Assembly (NCBI GenBank): GCA_007693785.1
Contig: RECY01000041.1
Span: forward strand, 1-51,686
Direction: 5' to 3'
Length of the DNA stretch: 51,686 nt
From: Phycisphaerales bacterium
GTDB taxonomy: Bacteria > Planctomycetota > Phycisphaerae > Phycisphaerales > UBA1924
Positions within the stretch are counted from its first letter, which is position 1; every line of letters begins with the position of its first letter. Below are positions 9,695-17,714 of this stretch, in pieces. Under the pieces are notes generated by a model, which saw only the letters and a list, made by a program, of their open reading frames with translations, made no database searches and was not told the DNA's origin. Made by a program: the position numbers and the translations under genes.

Positions 9695-9709
9695 GCACCA
9701 TCTGTGCCG
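9695..9709 (-). promoter_or_regulatory. candidate sigma-54 (-24/-12) promoter
   Basis: Read on the minus strand, CGGCACAGATGGTGC has GG and GC dinucleotides separated by exactly ten bases, as sigma-54 promoters require, with GGCAC matching the -24 box. The -12 box has GTGC rather than TTGC. It lies about 123 bases before the fibro-slime start and just downstream of rpoN. An 11-base palindrome CCGATTATCGG (9727-9737) lies about 20 bases further upstream. One near match in a GC-rich window could be chance. Confidence 0.4.
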
Positions 9710-9794
9710 CGTAGGCAAGTCAAAATCCGATTATCGGGAGCCCTGATGCGGGGGATTCCGTCCGCGTCGTCCGAAAATGCCCTCGGATGAAGGC

Positions 9795-11423
9795 TTAAAA
9801 CGCCCTCCGGAGGCGAGCGCTCGGGATCCCGAGCTGGCTGCGGTACTTCGCGACCGTCCGGCGGGCGATCTCGATGCCTTTCGCCTTCAGAGCATCCACG
9901 AGCTTGTCGTCGCTGAGCGGGTTCGCCTTGTCCTCTTCCGCGACCACGTCTTTCAGGGCGGCCTTGATCGCGTCCCAGGAGACCTCTTCGCCGCTGTCGG
10001 TCTGGGTGCCACCGGTGAAGAAACGCCGGAGCGGGACGACGCCGCGGGGGGTCATGAGGTGCTTGTCGCTCACCGCTCGGCTCACCGTCGCGACGTGGAT
10101 CCCGAGCTGCTCGCCGACCTGCGTCATCGGGAGAGGGCGCAGGCTCTCCGGCCCGTAATCAAAGAAATCCCGCTGCGCGTCCACCACCGCGTTCACCACG
10201 CGCAGCAGCGTGTGCCGACGCTGCTGCACCGCGTCGATCAGCCACTGCGCGTTGCTCAGGTTCGTGCGCACAAAATCGCGGTCCTTCTTCGCCACGCTCC
10301 GGTCGCGGACCATCTCGGCGTACTCGCGGTTGATCGCCAGGTTCGCCGCTCGGCTGTCGTTCAAAAACGCGATGTAGCGGTCGTTGTCCTCGTCGTACTC
10401 CACGATCACGTCCGGCGTAATCCCGGGCTCGGTGTCGTTCACCAGGCGCCGCGCCGGGCTCAGGCTCAGGCGGCGAAGCACCTGCAGCCCGCCCTTGATC
10501 TCCGCCAGTGTCAGCCCGGCCTTCTCCGCGACCCGCGGCAGGCGGTTCTGCATCAGGTCCTCGAGGTGGTCCTCCACCAGCGTGCGCGCGACGCCGATCA
10601 GCCCGCGGTCGTCCTCCTCCATCGCGCCCTCGTCCTCCAGCGCGTCGAGCTGGAGCAGCAGGCACTCCCGCGCGTCGCGGGCGGCGACGCCGGCGGGCTC
10701 GAGGAAGAGCTGCACCGCCTGCAGCGCGCGCGCGAAGTCCGCGAGCGTCGGGCGCTCGCCCTCGGGCCAACCCTTGATCTGGCGCGGGGCCCGCTCGACG
10801 AGCTCCTCCAGCGGTGTCTTGAGGCTGCCGTCGTCTTCGAGGCTCTGGATGATGACCTCGCCCAGGGGGCGGAGGCGCTCCTCAACGACGGTGAGGGCCC
10901 ATTGTCCGAGGAGCTGGTCAGCGAGCCCGGCGGAGCGCGCGGGGGCGTTGGCCATCGCTTCGAACTTCGCGTCCGGCTCGCCAGCCAGGCGACGGCTCGG
11001 GCCCGGGGCGGCGAAGTCGTCGAACGCCTCGCGGAAGCGACCGTCGCGATCCGCGTCGGGCCCGGCGGCGTCCGCGTCGGTGTCGAACGCGTTGTCCACA
11101 GCGTCCGGGTGGGTCTCGGCGAAGTCGTCGAGACGCGCGAAGTCGTCGGCCGCCCCGTTGCCGTTGTCGCCGAAGTCCAGCTCCGCGTCCTGATCACCCT
11201 CCTCGCGGGCGTCTCGATCGGGGGCGTCGTGCCCGTCGCTCTCGCGTCGCTCGGCCTCCTCCGGGCTGACCAACTCCAGCGTGATGTTCGACTCCAGCTC
11301 CTGCTCGATGCGCTCCTCGAGCTGCGCGAGGGGCATCTGCAGGATCTCCATCGACTGGATCATCCTGGGCGCCAGCTTCATCTGCTGGCCGAGCTTCATG
11401 GATTGGCTGGTCTCGAACCGCAT
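9795..11423 (-). CDS. rpoN: RNA polymerase sigma-54 factor
   Basis: The alternative sigma factor that recognises -24/-12 promoters and needs an AAA+ activator. Region I starts the 542-residue protein (SMKLGQQMKLAPRMIQSMEI, Gln/Leu-rich, about residues 7-50). An unusually long acidic Asp/Ala-rich region II follows (about 60-130), then the core-binding domain. At the C-terminus are the helix-turn-helix and the RpoN box ARRTVAKYRSQLGIPSARLR. The ATG at 11423 begins at the family's usual first residues and has GGAG upstream; the longer open frame lacks similarity. A -10-like GATAAT (11498-11493) lies upstream. No enhancer-binding activator is seen in this window. Confidence 0.96.
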   Translation of the reverse strand: MRFETSQSMKLGQQMKLAPRMIQSMEILQMPLAQLEERIEQELESNITLELVSPEEAERRESDGHDAPDRDAREEGDQDAELDFGDNGNGAADDFARLDDFAETHPDAVDNAFDTDADAAGPDADRDGRFREAFDDFAAPGPSRRLAGEPDAKFEAMANAPARSAGLADQLLGQWALTVVEERLRPLGEVIIQSLEDDGSLKTPLEELVERAPRQIKGWPEGERPTLADFARALQAVQLFLEPAGVAARDARECLLLQLDALEDEGAMEEDDRGLIGVARTLVEDHLEDLMQNRLPRVAEKAGLTLAEIKGGLQVLRRLSLSPARRLVNDTEPGITPDVIVEYDEDNDRYIAFLNDSRAANLAINREYAEMVRDRSVAKKDRDFVRTNLSNAQWLIDAVQQRRHTLLRVVNAVVDAQRDFFDYGPESLRPLPMTQVGEQLGIHVATVSRAVSDKHLMTPRGVVPLRRFFTGGTQTDSGEEVSWDAIKAALKDVVAEEDKANPLSDDKLVDALKAKGIEIARRTVAKYRSQLGIPSARLRRAF

Positions 11424-11492
11424 GCGACTCCGCCGCCCCTTCAGGCCCGCTCCGGGGCACTTGCCAACGGCCTCCAGCCGCCGGCTGCAAGC

Positions 11493-11523
11493 ATTATCGC
11501 ATATCCACGCCCGCTTTGTGCAA
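11493..11523 (-). promoter_or_regulatory. possible housekeeping promoter of rpoN
   Basis: On the minus strand, TTGCAC (11523-11518) and GATAAT (11498-11493) are spaced by 19 bases, about 70 bases before the rpoN start. The spacing is longer than the optimal 17, and the region is locally AT-richer than its surroundings. Weak support only. Confidence 0.3.
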
Positions 11524-11573
11524 ATTGCGGGCCAGAGTGTGCGAGGTCGCAAATGATGGGGTAAATGACAGGG

Positions 11574-12599
11574 CTAAAGCCACCGCATCCGCCGGAACAG
11601 CACCGTCAGCCCCACCGCGATCGCCAACAGCCCCCCGCTCACGATCGCGAAGCCCAGGCGGCTCTCCGCGAGCGGGATCCCACCCACGTTGATCCCCAGC
11701 AACCCCGTCAGCAGGCCCAGCGGCAGGAAAACCGCGGCCACCAGGCTCAGGATGTACACCCGCTGGTTCATCCGGTCGGCAACCTTCGCCGCGACCTGCT
11801 CCATCACGATCGTCGCCCGCTCCCGCACCGCGTCGAGGTCCTCCACCAGGCGCGTCAGGCGGTCGGCCGCCTCGCGCAGGCGGGCCCGGTGACGCTCGTT
11901 GAACAGCTCCGAACCCGGGCCCGTCGACGACCCGGCCATCAGGCTCACCAGCGCGTCCCGCTTCGGCGCCAGGAACCGACGCAGGATGATCGCGCGCCGA
12001 CGCGTCGCGGAGAGCTCGGTCCGCGTCGGGTCGGCGCTCGTGCCGAGCAGGCGTTCCTCCGCCTCGTCCATCGCATCGTCCACGGCCGCAACCACCGGCT
12101 GCGCCCGATCCACCAGACGCTCGGCGAGCGTCACGATCAGCTCCCCCGCGTCGCGCGGGCCCGCGCCCAAGGTGATCGCCGCGACGGCGTCCTCCACCGC
12201 GTGGACGCCGGGCACGTGCAGCGTAATCACACGCCCCGGCTCCCCCCAGACACGCACGCTCAGCATGTCCTCCGGGTTCGCCCCCTCGGTCAGGTTGACC
12301 CCGCGCATCAGCACCAGCGCCCCCGGCGGGTGGATGACGTGGCGCGGGCGCGTGTCCTCGGCGATCAACGCCTCGGCGATCATCGGGTCCAGCCCCGCCG
12401 CCTCGCGCACCCACGCCTGCGCGCGCGCGTCCCGCCGGTCCAGGTCGATCCAGATCGTCTCGCCCGCCGCGGCGGTTGCATCGAGCGCATCGACCGGCGT
12501 CGCGCCGCCCGCGCCGTTGAGACGGAGCACGCGGAAGACCCCGGGATCGCTCGGCGCAAGCCCCGGGGCGCGATGAGAACCAGCGTCGGGCTCACTCAT
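11574..12599 (-). CDS. zntB: CorA/ZntB-family divalent metal transporter
   Basis: A pentameric inner-membrane metal channel subunit of 341 residues. It has a large N-terminal cytoplasmic funnel with a long helical region (roughly 150-275) and two C-terminal membrane helices: VYILSLVAAVFLPLGLLTGL and FAIVSGGLLAIAVGLTVLF. The signature after the first helix is GIN (LLGINVGGIP) instead of the GMN of magnesium-selective CorA. GIN and an otherwise ZntB-like loop suggest zinc transport, although the direction and ion are inferred from family only. The ATG overlaps the recR stop codon by four bases (ATGA), so it is probably translated by coupling with recR. Confidence 0.85.
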   Translation of the reverse strand: MSEPDAGSHRAPGLAPSDPGVFRVLRLNGAGGATPVDALDATAAAGETIWIDLDRRDARAQAWVREAAGLDPMIAEALIAEDTRPRHVIHPPGALVLMRGVNLTEGANPEDMLSVRVWGEPGRVITLHVPGVHAVEDAVAAITLGAGPRDAGELIVTLAERLVDRAQPVVAAVDDAMDEAEERLLGTSADPTRTELSATRRRAIILRRFLAPKRDALVSLMAGSSTGPGSELFNERHRARLREAADRLTRLVEDLDAVRERATIVMEQVAAKVADRMNQRVYILSLVAAVFLPLGLLTGLLGINVGGIPLAESRLGFAIVSGGLLAIAVGLTVLFRRMRWL

Positions 12600-13222
12600 G
12601 AAACAGACTGCCTCCCCTGAATCGCATCCGCCAGCACGGCCTTGTTTGCATACTCCAGCTGACTCCCCGACGGCAGCCCGCGAGCGAGTCGCGTCACGCG
12701 AACGCCCCGCTGCCGCGCCTCTTCGGCGAGGTAAAGCGCCGTCCCGTCGCCCTCCAGCGTCGGGTTGAGCCCGAGGATGATCTCCTCCACACGCACCCCG
12801 CCCGGGTTGGAGGCGGGCGCGTCGAGCCGCTCGAGCAGGCGGGCGACGGTGAGCTCGCCCGGGCCGATGCCGTCGATCGGGCTGAGGCGACCCATGAGCA
12901 CGTGGTAGAGCCCGCGGTACATGCCGGTCTGCTCGAGTGCGATGAGGTCCTTGGGCTGCTCGACCACGAGCACGCTGCGCCGGTCGCGGCTCTCATCGGC
13001 GCAGACCGGGCACGGGTCGCGGTCGGCGAGGTTGAAGCAGACCGAGCAGTGCTTGACGGCGCGTTTGACGTCCGCGATCGCGCGGGCGAGGCCCATCGCG
13101 TCCTCCTCGGTCGCCTTGAGCAGGTGGAACGCGAGCCGCTCGGCCGATCGCCGCCCGATGCCGGGCAGCTTGCTGAGGCGGTCAATAAGTCGGTCGACGG
13201 GTTCGGGATAGGCCGAGGGCAT
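12596..13222 (-). CDS. recR: recombination mediator protein RecR
   Basis: Works with RecF/RecO to load RecA at single-strand gaps. The 208-residue length is typical. It shows the N-terminal helix-hairpin-helix (LSKLPGIGRRSAERLAFHLL), a four-Cys zinc finger (CSVCFNLADRDPCPVC) and a Toprim domain (VLVVEQPKDL through LGLNPTLEGDGTA). The ATG at 13222 is the only family-consistent start; the much longer open frame upstream runs over the aldehyde dehydrogenase gene. A TATCCT element lies ten bases before the start. In many bacteria recR follows dnaX-ybaB; here those two genes are about 12 kb away and recR is instead coupled to zntB. Confidence 0.96.
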   Translation of the reverse strand: MPSAYPEPVDRLIDRLSKLPGIGRRSAERLAFHLLKATEEDAMGLARAIADVKRAVKHCSVCFNLADRDPCPVCADESRDRRSVLVVEQPKDLIALEQTGMYRGLYHVLMGRLSPIDGIGPGELTVARLLERLDAPASNPGGVRVEEIILGLNPTLEGDGTALYLAEEARQRGVRVTRLARGLPSGSQLEYANKAVLADAIQGRQSVS

Positions 13223-13323
13223 GGTCGCAGCAAGGATAGCGGCTCCCCGTCTCGCCCCCGGGTGCGATCCGCCCTGCGAGGTGGGTGTGAGGGTTCGGCG
13301 CAGGCCGCCCTGTTGGGACCCGA

Positions 13324-15024
13324 TCAGGCGCGTTCGATTTTGGCGTCGGTCCACTCGCCGTCGATCAGGCGTCGGAGTCCGAGCGGGTTGGTGCTCTTGA
13401 GCTCCGGGGGGAGCATCGCCTCGGGCGCGTTCTGGTAGCAGACGGGGCGGGCCCATCGCTCGATCGCCATCGGGCCGACGGCTGTGGTGTGCGGGGCGTT
13501 GGTCGCGGGGAAGGGCCCGCCGTGCACCATCGCGTGGGCGACCTCGACGCCCGTGGGCACGCCGTTGTAGACGATCCGCCCGACGCGTTGCTCGAGGATC
13601 GTCGTGAGCTGCCGAACGGCGGCGGCGTCGTATCCGCCCGCGAAGATGCTCGCGGTGAGGCTGCCCTGGAATCGTGTGGCGGCCTCGGCGAGTTGTTCGT
13701 CGGTGTCGCAGATGACGACCACCGCGGCGGGGCCGAAGACCTCTTCGAGCAGCGTCGGATTCTTGACAAAGACGTCGTAGGTCGCGCGGAAGAGAGCGGG
13801 CGAGGCGAGGACGGGGTGCTTGGCGCCGCCGCCGGCGCCGCCCGGCGGGATGTGCCCGGCCTGCGGGCCGCCGGCGCGGGCTTCGACGCCCTCGATCTTC
13901 GCGACCTCGTTGACGCGCCCGAGGAAGTTGGTGCGCGTGCGCCCGCCGAGCATGGGGGCGGGCTCGGCCGCCTCGATCCGATCGCTCATCGCGCGGATGA
14001 GCGCCTCGGCCCCGTCCGATCTTGACGCGAAGATCAGCCCCGGGCACGTGCACATCTGCCCGTTGCTGTTGACCAGCGAGGCGTAGAGCTTCTCCGCGAT
14101 GCTCTTGGCCTGGCCCTCCAGCGCGTGACGCAGGACGAACACCGGGTTCGTCGAGCCCATCTCGGCGTAGACGGGGATCGGGTCCGAACGCTCGCTCGCG
14201 ATCTTTTCCAACGCGAGCCCGCCGCCGAGGCTCCCGGTGAAGCCCACGGCCCGCACGCAGGGGTGGCGCACCAGCGTCGCCCCGATCGATTTCTCGCGCT
14301 CGCCGCCGCTGTGCAGGAAGCTGAACGTCCCGGGGGGGAACTCGGCGGCGCGGACGGCGTCGGTCACCGCCCGCGCCACCAACTCGCCCGTGCCCGGGTG
14401 CCCGGGGTGCCCCTTGACGATCACCGGGCACCCGGCGCCCAAGGCGCTCGCGGTGTCGCCCCCGGCCGTCGAGTACGCGAGCGGGAAGTTCCCCGCCCCG
14501 AAGACCGCGACCGGCCCGAGCGGGACGAGCATCCGGCGGAGGTCCGGCTTCGGCACCGGCGAGCGGGACGCCTCCCCGCGGTCAATCGTCGCGCGGAGCC
14601 AATCCCCCCGACGGACCACCTCCGCGAAGGTCAGCAGCGTGTGGACCGTCCGGTCGCGCTCGGCCATCAGGCGCGTGGTCGTCAGCCCCGTCTCGCCGCT
14701 GGCGATCTGGAGCAACGCGTCGCCCAACCCGCGGAGCCGCTGGGCGATCAGCTCCAGCAGGCGGGCGCGATCCCCCGGGGACTTGGCGCGGATCGCGAAG
14801 AACGCCTCCCACGCCTTCTCGCCAGCCGTCTGGACCTGACGCGTCGTCGCGGGGTGGAAATCGATCGGGAGCTCGGCTCCGCTCGCGGGGTTGGTCGCCT
14901 TGAAGGCGTGCTCCGGGGTCGCGGTCGGGCACGGGTCGTTGCTCCCGGCGACGATCGACCACCCGCGTGTCACGGGGCGTGTGACGTTCGAGGTCGATCC
15001 CGCTCCAGCCGTCTCCGTCGCCAT
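13324..15024 (-). CDS. NAD(P)-dependent aldehyde dehydrogenase, 2,5-dioxovalerate (alpha-ketoglutaric semialdehyde) type
   Basis: A 566-residue aldehyde dehydrogenase superfamily enzyme. The Rossmann glycine stretch is VGFTGSLGGG, the catalytic Glu sits in AEMGSTNP and the catalytic Cys is Cys325 in GQMCTCPG. The sequence PLGPVAVFGAGNFPLAYSTA is characteristic of the branch that oxidises alpha-ketoglutaric semialdehyde in sugar-acid degradation, so that substrate is likely but not proven. The ATG at 15024 has an AGGAGG ribosome site five bases away, which settles the start against a longer open frame. It is divergent from the comM-like gene with a 148-base shared upstream region. Confidence 0.87.
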   Translation of the reverse strand: MATETAGAGSTSNVTRPVTRGWSIVAGSNDPCPTATPEHAFKATNPASGAELPIDFHPATTRQVQTAGEKAWEAFFAIRAKSPGDRARLLELIAQRLRGLGDALLQIASGETGLTTTRLMAERDRTVHTLLTFAEVVRRGDWLRATIDRGEASRSPVPKPDLRRMLVPLGPVAVFGAGNFPLAYSTAGGDTASALGAGCPVIVKGHPGHPGTGELVARAVTDAVRAAEFPPGTFSFLHSGGEREKSIGATLVRHPCVRAVGFTGSLGGGLALEKIASERSDPIPVYAEMGSTNPVFVLRHALEGQAKSIAEKLYASLVNSNGQMCTCPGLIFASRSDGAEALIRAMSDRIEAAEPAPMLGGRTRTNFLGRVNEVAKIEGVEARAGGPQAGHIPPGGAGGGAKHPVLASPALFRATYDVFVKNPTLLEEVFGPAAVVVICDTDEQLAEAATRFQGSLTASIFAGGYDAAAVRQLTTILEQRVGRIVYNGVPTGVEVAHAMVHGGPFPATNAPHTTAVGPMAIERWARPVCYQNAPEAMLPPELKSTNPLGLRRLIDGEWTDAKIERA

Positions 15025-15159
15025 GTCGCCTCCTGCCAGGGGTCTCGGGGCGGGGGCCTCCCGCCCACGCCCGGTCACTTGGTCTATCGGTTCAACCACC
15101 CCGCGCCCCCGCCGATTGCGAGAAGCGGATGTTCCCGCGCCGGGGCGGCGTCTTGTTCG

Positions 15160-15165
15160 TATGCT
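15160..15165 (+). promoter_or_regulatory. -10-like TATGCT just before the comM start
   Basis: TATGCT ends seven bases before the ATG at 15173. This spacing would place transcription initiation at or next to the start codon. No clear -35 box or ribosome-binding site is visible. See the finding on TANNCT elements. Confidence 0.35.
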
Positions 15166-15172
15166 GTCCCCC

Positions 15173-16708
15173 ATGCTTGCCCGGGTCCAGTCGTATCTTC
15201 TTGAAGGCGTTGACGCCCGCATGTGCGAGGTGGAGGTCCACCTCGACGACACGGGCTTCACAAAGGAGACGGTCGTCGGGCTGCCGGACGCGGCGGTGAA
15301 GGAGTCGCTCCAGCGCGTGGCGGCGGCGTTGACCAGTTCGGGGTACGCCTACCCGCCCGGTCGGGTGCTGATCAACCTCGCGCCGGCCGACGTGCGGAAG
15401 GAGGGGCCGGTCTACGACCTGCCGATCGCGATCGGGATCCTGATCGCCCAGGGCGTGCTGGAATCGGGGCGTTCGGGGGCGAGCGACGCGCCGGACGTGC
15501 GGTCGATGCTGATCGCTGGGGAGCTGGCGCTCGACGGGCGGGTGCGCCCGGTGCGCGGGGCGATCGCGATGGCGGTCGCGGCTCGCGATCAGGGGATGCG
15601 GAGCATCGTCGTCCCCGCGGACAACGCCGGGGAGGCGGCGGTGGTGCAGGGGGTGGACGTCTTCGGCGTGCGCACGCTGGTGGAACTCGTGGGCCTGCTG
15701 GCGGGGGCGACCGAGGCAGAACCGGTGCCGACGCCGGACGTGGAGGCGATGCTGCGCCAGGCGGAGGCGGACGTGGACTTCGCCGATGTGCGCGGACAGG
15801 AAGCGGTGAAGCGGGCGATCACGGTGGCGGCGGCGGGGTCGCACAACCTGCTGATGCTCGGGCCGGCGGGAACGGGCAAGACGATGATGGCGCGGGCGCT
15901 CCCTGGCGTGCTGCCCTCGATGACGGCCGACGAGGCGGTGGAGGTGACGCGGGTGCATTCGGCGGCGGGGACGCTCCCGGCGGGCGCGTCGCTGGTGACG
16001 ACGCGCCCGGTGCGCACGCCGCACCACACGGCGAGCAGCCCGGCGATCGTGGGGGGCGGGGCGGTGCCGCGACCGGGGGAGATCAGCCTGGCGCACCGTG
16101 GGGTGCTGTTTCTGGATGAGCTGCCGGAGTTCCCGCGCCCGGTGCTGGAGACGCTGCGCCAGCCGCTGGAGGACCACGTGATCACCATCAGCCGTGCGCA
16201 CGGGAGCGTGACGTTCCCGGCGAGCTTCATGCTGGTGGCGGCGATGAACCCGACGCCGAAGGGGGACGTGGAGCCGGGCGAGGTGGGCAAGCGTGCGATG
16301 GATCGGTATCTGTCGCGGTTGAGCGGGCCGCTGCTGGACCGGATCGATATTCACGTGGAAGCGCCGGCGGTGCCGTTCGGGCAGTTGCGGAGCGCGCCGA
16401 CGGGGACGAGCAGCGTGGAGATGCGCGAGGCGGCGGCGCGTGCGCGCGCGGTGCAGGCGTCGCGTCAGGGCGCGGGCGTGCCCAACGCCCGTCTCACTCG
16501 TCGCCAGCTCGATGCGTTCGCGCCGATGAGCGAGGACGCCGAGCGTCTGGTGGGGCAGGCGGTGACGGAGCTGGGCCTGAGCGCGCGGGCGTTTGACAAG
16601 ATCCGTCGCGTGGCGCGCACGATCGCGGACTTGGCGGGTGACGAGGGGCTGGACGCGGGGCACGTCGCGGAGGCCGTGGGGTATCGCCTGCTGGACCGGA
16701 AGCACTGA
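15173..16708 (+). CDS. comM: YifB/ComM family Mg-chelatase-like AAA+ ATPase
   Basis: A 511-residue protein of the family whose characterised member ComM is a helicase promoting branch migration during natural transformation. It has an N-terminal Lon-S5-like fold (MLARVQSYLLEGVDARMCEV, GLPDAAVKES), a central AAA+ module with Walker A GPAGTGKT and Walker B LFLDELPEF, and a C-terminal Mg-chelatase lid domain (ARAFDKIRRVARTIADL). The start at 15173 matches the family's usual first residues; an ATG at 15161 would add four. It is the first gene of a possible plus-strand run with the zinc-ribbon membrane protein. Confidence 0.92.
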   Translation: MLARVQSYLLEGVDARMCEVEVHLDDTGFTKETVVGLPDAAVKESLQRVAAALTSSGYAYPPGRVLINLAPADVRKEGPVYDLPIAIGILIAQGVLESGRSGASDAPDVRSMLIAGELALDGRVRPVRGAIAMAVAARDQGMRSIVVPADNAGEAAVVQGVDVFGVRTLVELVGLLAGATEAEPVPTPDVEAMLRQAEADVDFADVRGQEAVKRAITVAAAGSHNLLMLGPAGTGKTMMARALPGVLPSMTADEAVEVTRVHSAAGTLPAGASLVTTRPVRTPHHTASSPAIVGGGAVPRPGEISLAHRGVLFLDELPEFPRPVLETLRQPLEDHVITISRAHGSVTFPASFMLVAAMNPTPKGDVEPGEVGKRAMDRYLSRLSGPLLDRIDIHVEAPAVPFGQLRSAPTGTSSVEMREAAARARAVQASRQGAGVPNARLTRRQLDAFAPMSEDAERLVGQAVTELGLSARAFDKIRRVARTIADLAGDEGLDAGHVAEAVGYRLLDRKH

Positions 16709-16764
16709 GCCGGCGGTGGGCTCGCACGATCGGCGCCTTGTCGCGGGCGTCGCGGCTTGTCACG

Positions 16765-17547
16765 ATGTGTGACGAGCCGATGGAGCGGGGCGTGCCCAAA
16801 GCCAGGAACCAAGAGACGAAGCCTCCACCCGACTGGGCGAACGAGCGGCGCGGGCTGCTGACGGTCTTCTGCCTGATCGCGGGGCTGGTGCTGCTCGCGC
16901 AGTCTTCGCCGCGGGGAACGCTGAGCCCGGGCGGGGGCGGGCGCACGGGCCCCTCGACGCTCGTTGCACCATCGCACCATGCCGCCCTTGTGCTCGATCC
17001 GGCGACCGGCGAGCAGCGCATCCACACGCTCGGCACAAGCCGATCCGGGTTTCAAGCGTTCACCACGCCTCTTCGCGGCGCCCCGGGGCAGGTCGTCGGC
17101 CAGGCACCGGAGGGCACGATCGCGTGGGTCTCGGCCCGTCCGAGCATCGATCGCACGCTCGGCCCGCTCTGGTGCGTCCGCCTGCCCGACGCCGGCGTGC
17201 GGACCACGATCATCCCGGGCACCGCGCCCGATCCCGCGGCACTCCAGACCATGCAGGACACCGCGAGCGATCACGCCGCGATCTGGCTCGATCACTGGCG
17301 GCGTTCGCTGCGGTTCGTCGGGCTCCCCGGCGGGGCCCTGCTGGATCTGCCGAGCCTGCTGGGCGTCACGCTCGGGGTGCTCGCGCTCGGGATCACCGCC
17401 CGCCTGGCGTGGCGGCATCGGCGCGAGATCGTGGCGAACGAACGACGGCACGCCGGCCTGTGCGCCGCCTGCGGCTATCGCCTGCTCGACGCGCAGACCC
17501 GCTGCCCGGAGTGCGGGCTGGAGCGAGCACCCACCCCCGACGCCTGA
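16765..17547 (+). CDS. membrane protein with C-terminal zinc ribbon
   Basis: About 260 residues of unknown function. A membrane helix lies near the N-terminus (LLTVFCLIAGLVLLAQ). A non-conserved extracytoplasmic region with a Gln/Thr-rich middle follows, then a second helix (LLGVTLGVLALGITARLAW). The short C-terminal tail carries a zinc ribbon CAACGYRLLDAQTRCPEC, a Cys-x2-Cys...Cys-x2-Cys knot often seen in small planctomycete membrane proteins. Topology would put the ribbon in the cytoplasm. TTG 16738, ATG 16765 and ATG 16780 are all possible starts; none has a strong ribosome site. Confidence 0.65.
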   Translation: MCDEPMERGVPKARNQETKPPPDWANERRGLLTVFCLIAGLVLLAQSSPRGTLSPGGGGRTGPSTLVAPSHHAALVLDPATGEQRIHTLGTSRSGFQAFTTPLRGAPGQVVGQAPEGTIAWVSARPSIDRTLGPLWCVRLPDAGVRTTIIPGTAPDPAALQTMQDTASDHAAIWLDHWRRSLRFVGLPGGALLDLPSLLGVTLGVLALGITARLAWRHRREIVANERRHAGLCAACGYRLLDAQTRCPECGLERAPTPDA

Positions 17548-17714
17548 AACCACGCGCGGATCTCGCCCCAACACGCCGCGTCGATCGGACGCCGCCCCGA
17601 GGTGCGCCGCACGCGGGGGGATACCCGGAGGCACGCCGAATCCGGTATCTTGGTCGCGCCCCGGGCGGGTTCTTCGCTCTCGGGCGGGGGGTGCCAGCTT
17701 CGGAGGTGCGACGG

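Noticed and set aside
9777-11564. Long open frame on the plus strand opposite rpoN
   Set aside because: Arg/Leu/His-biased reading of the GC-rich complement with no family motifs; rpoN on the other strand is complete.
13223-13323. tRNA-like GGGTTCGGC string between recR and the dehydrogenase gene
   Set aside because: No acceptor stem or other arms can be folded around it.
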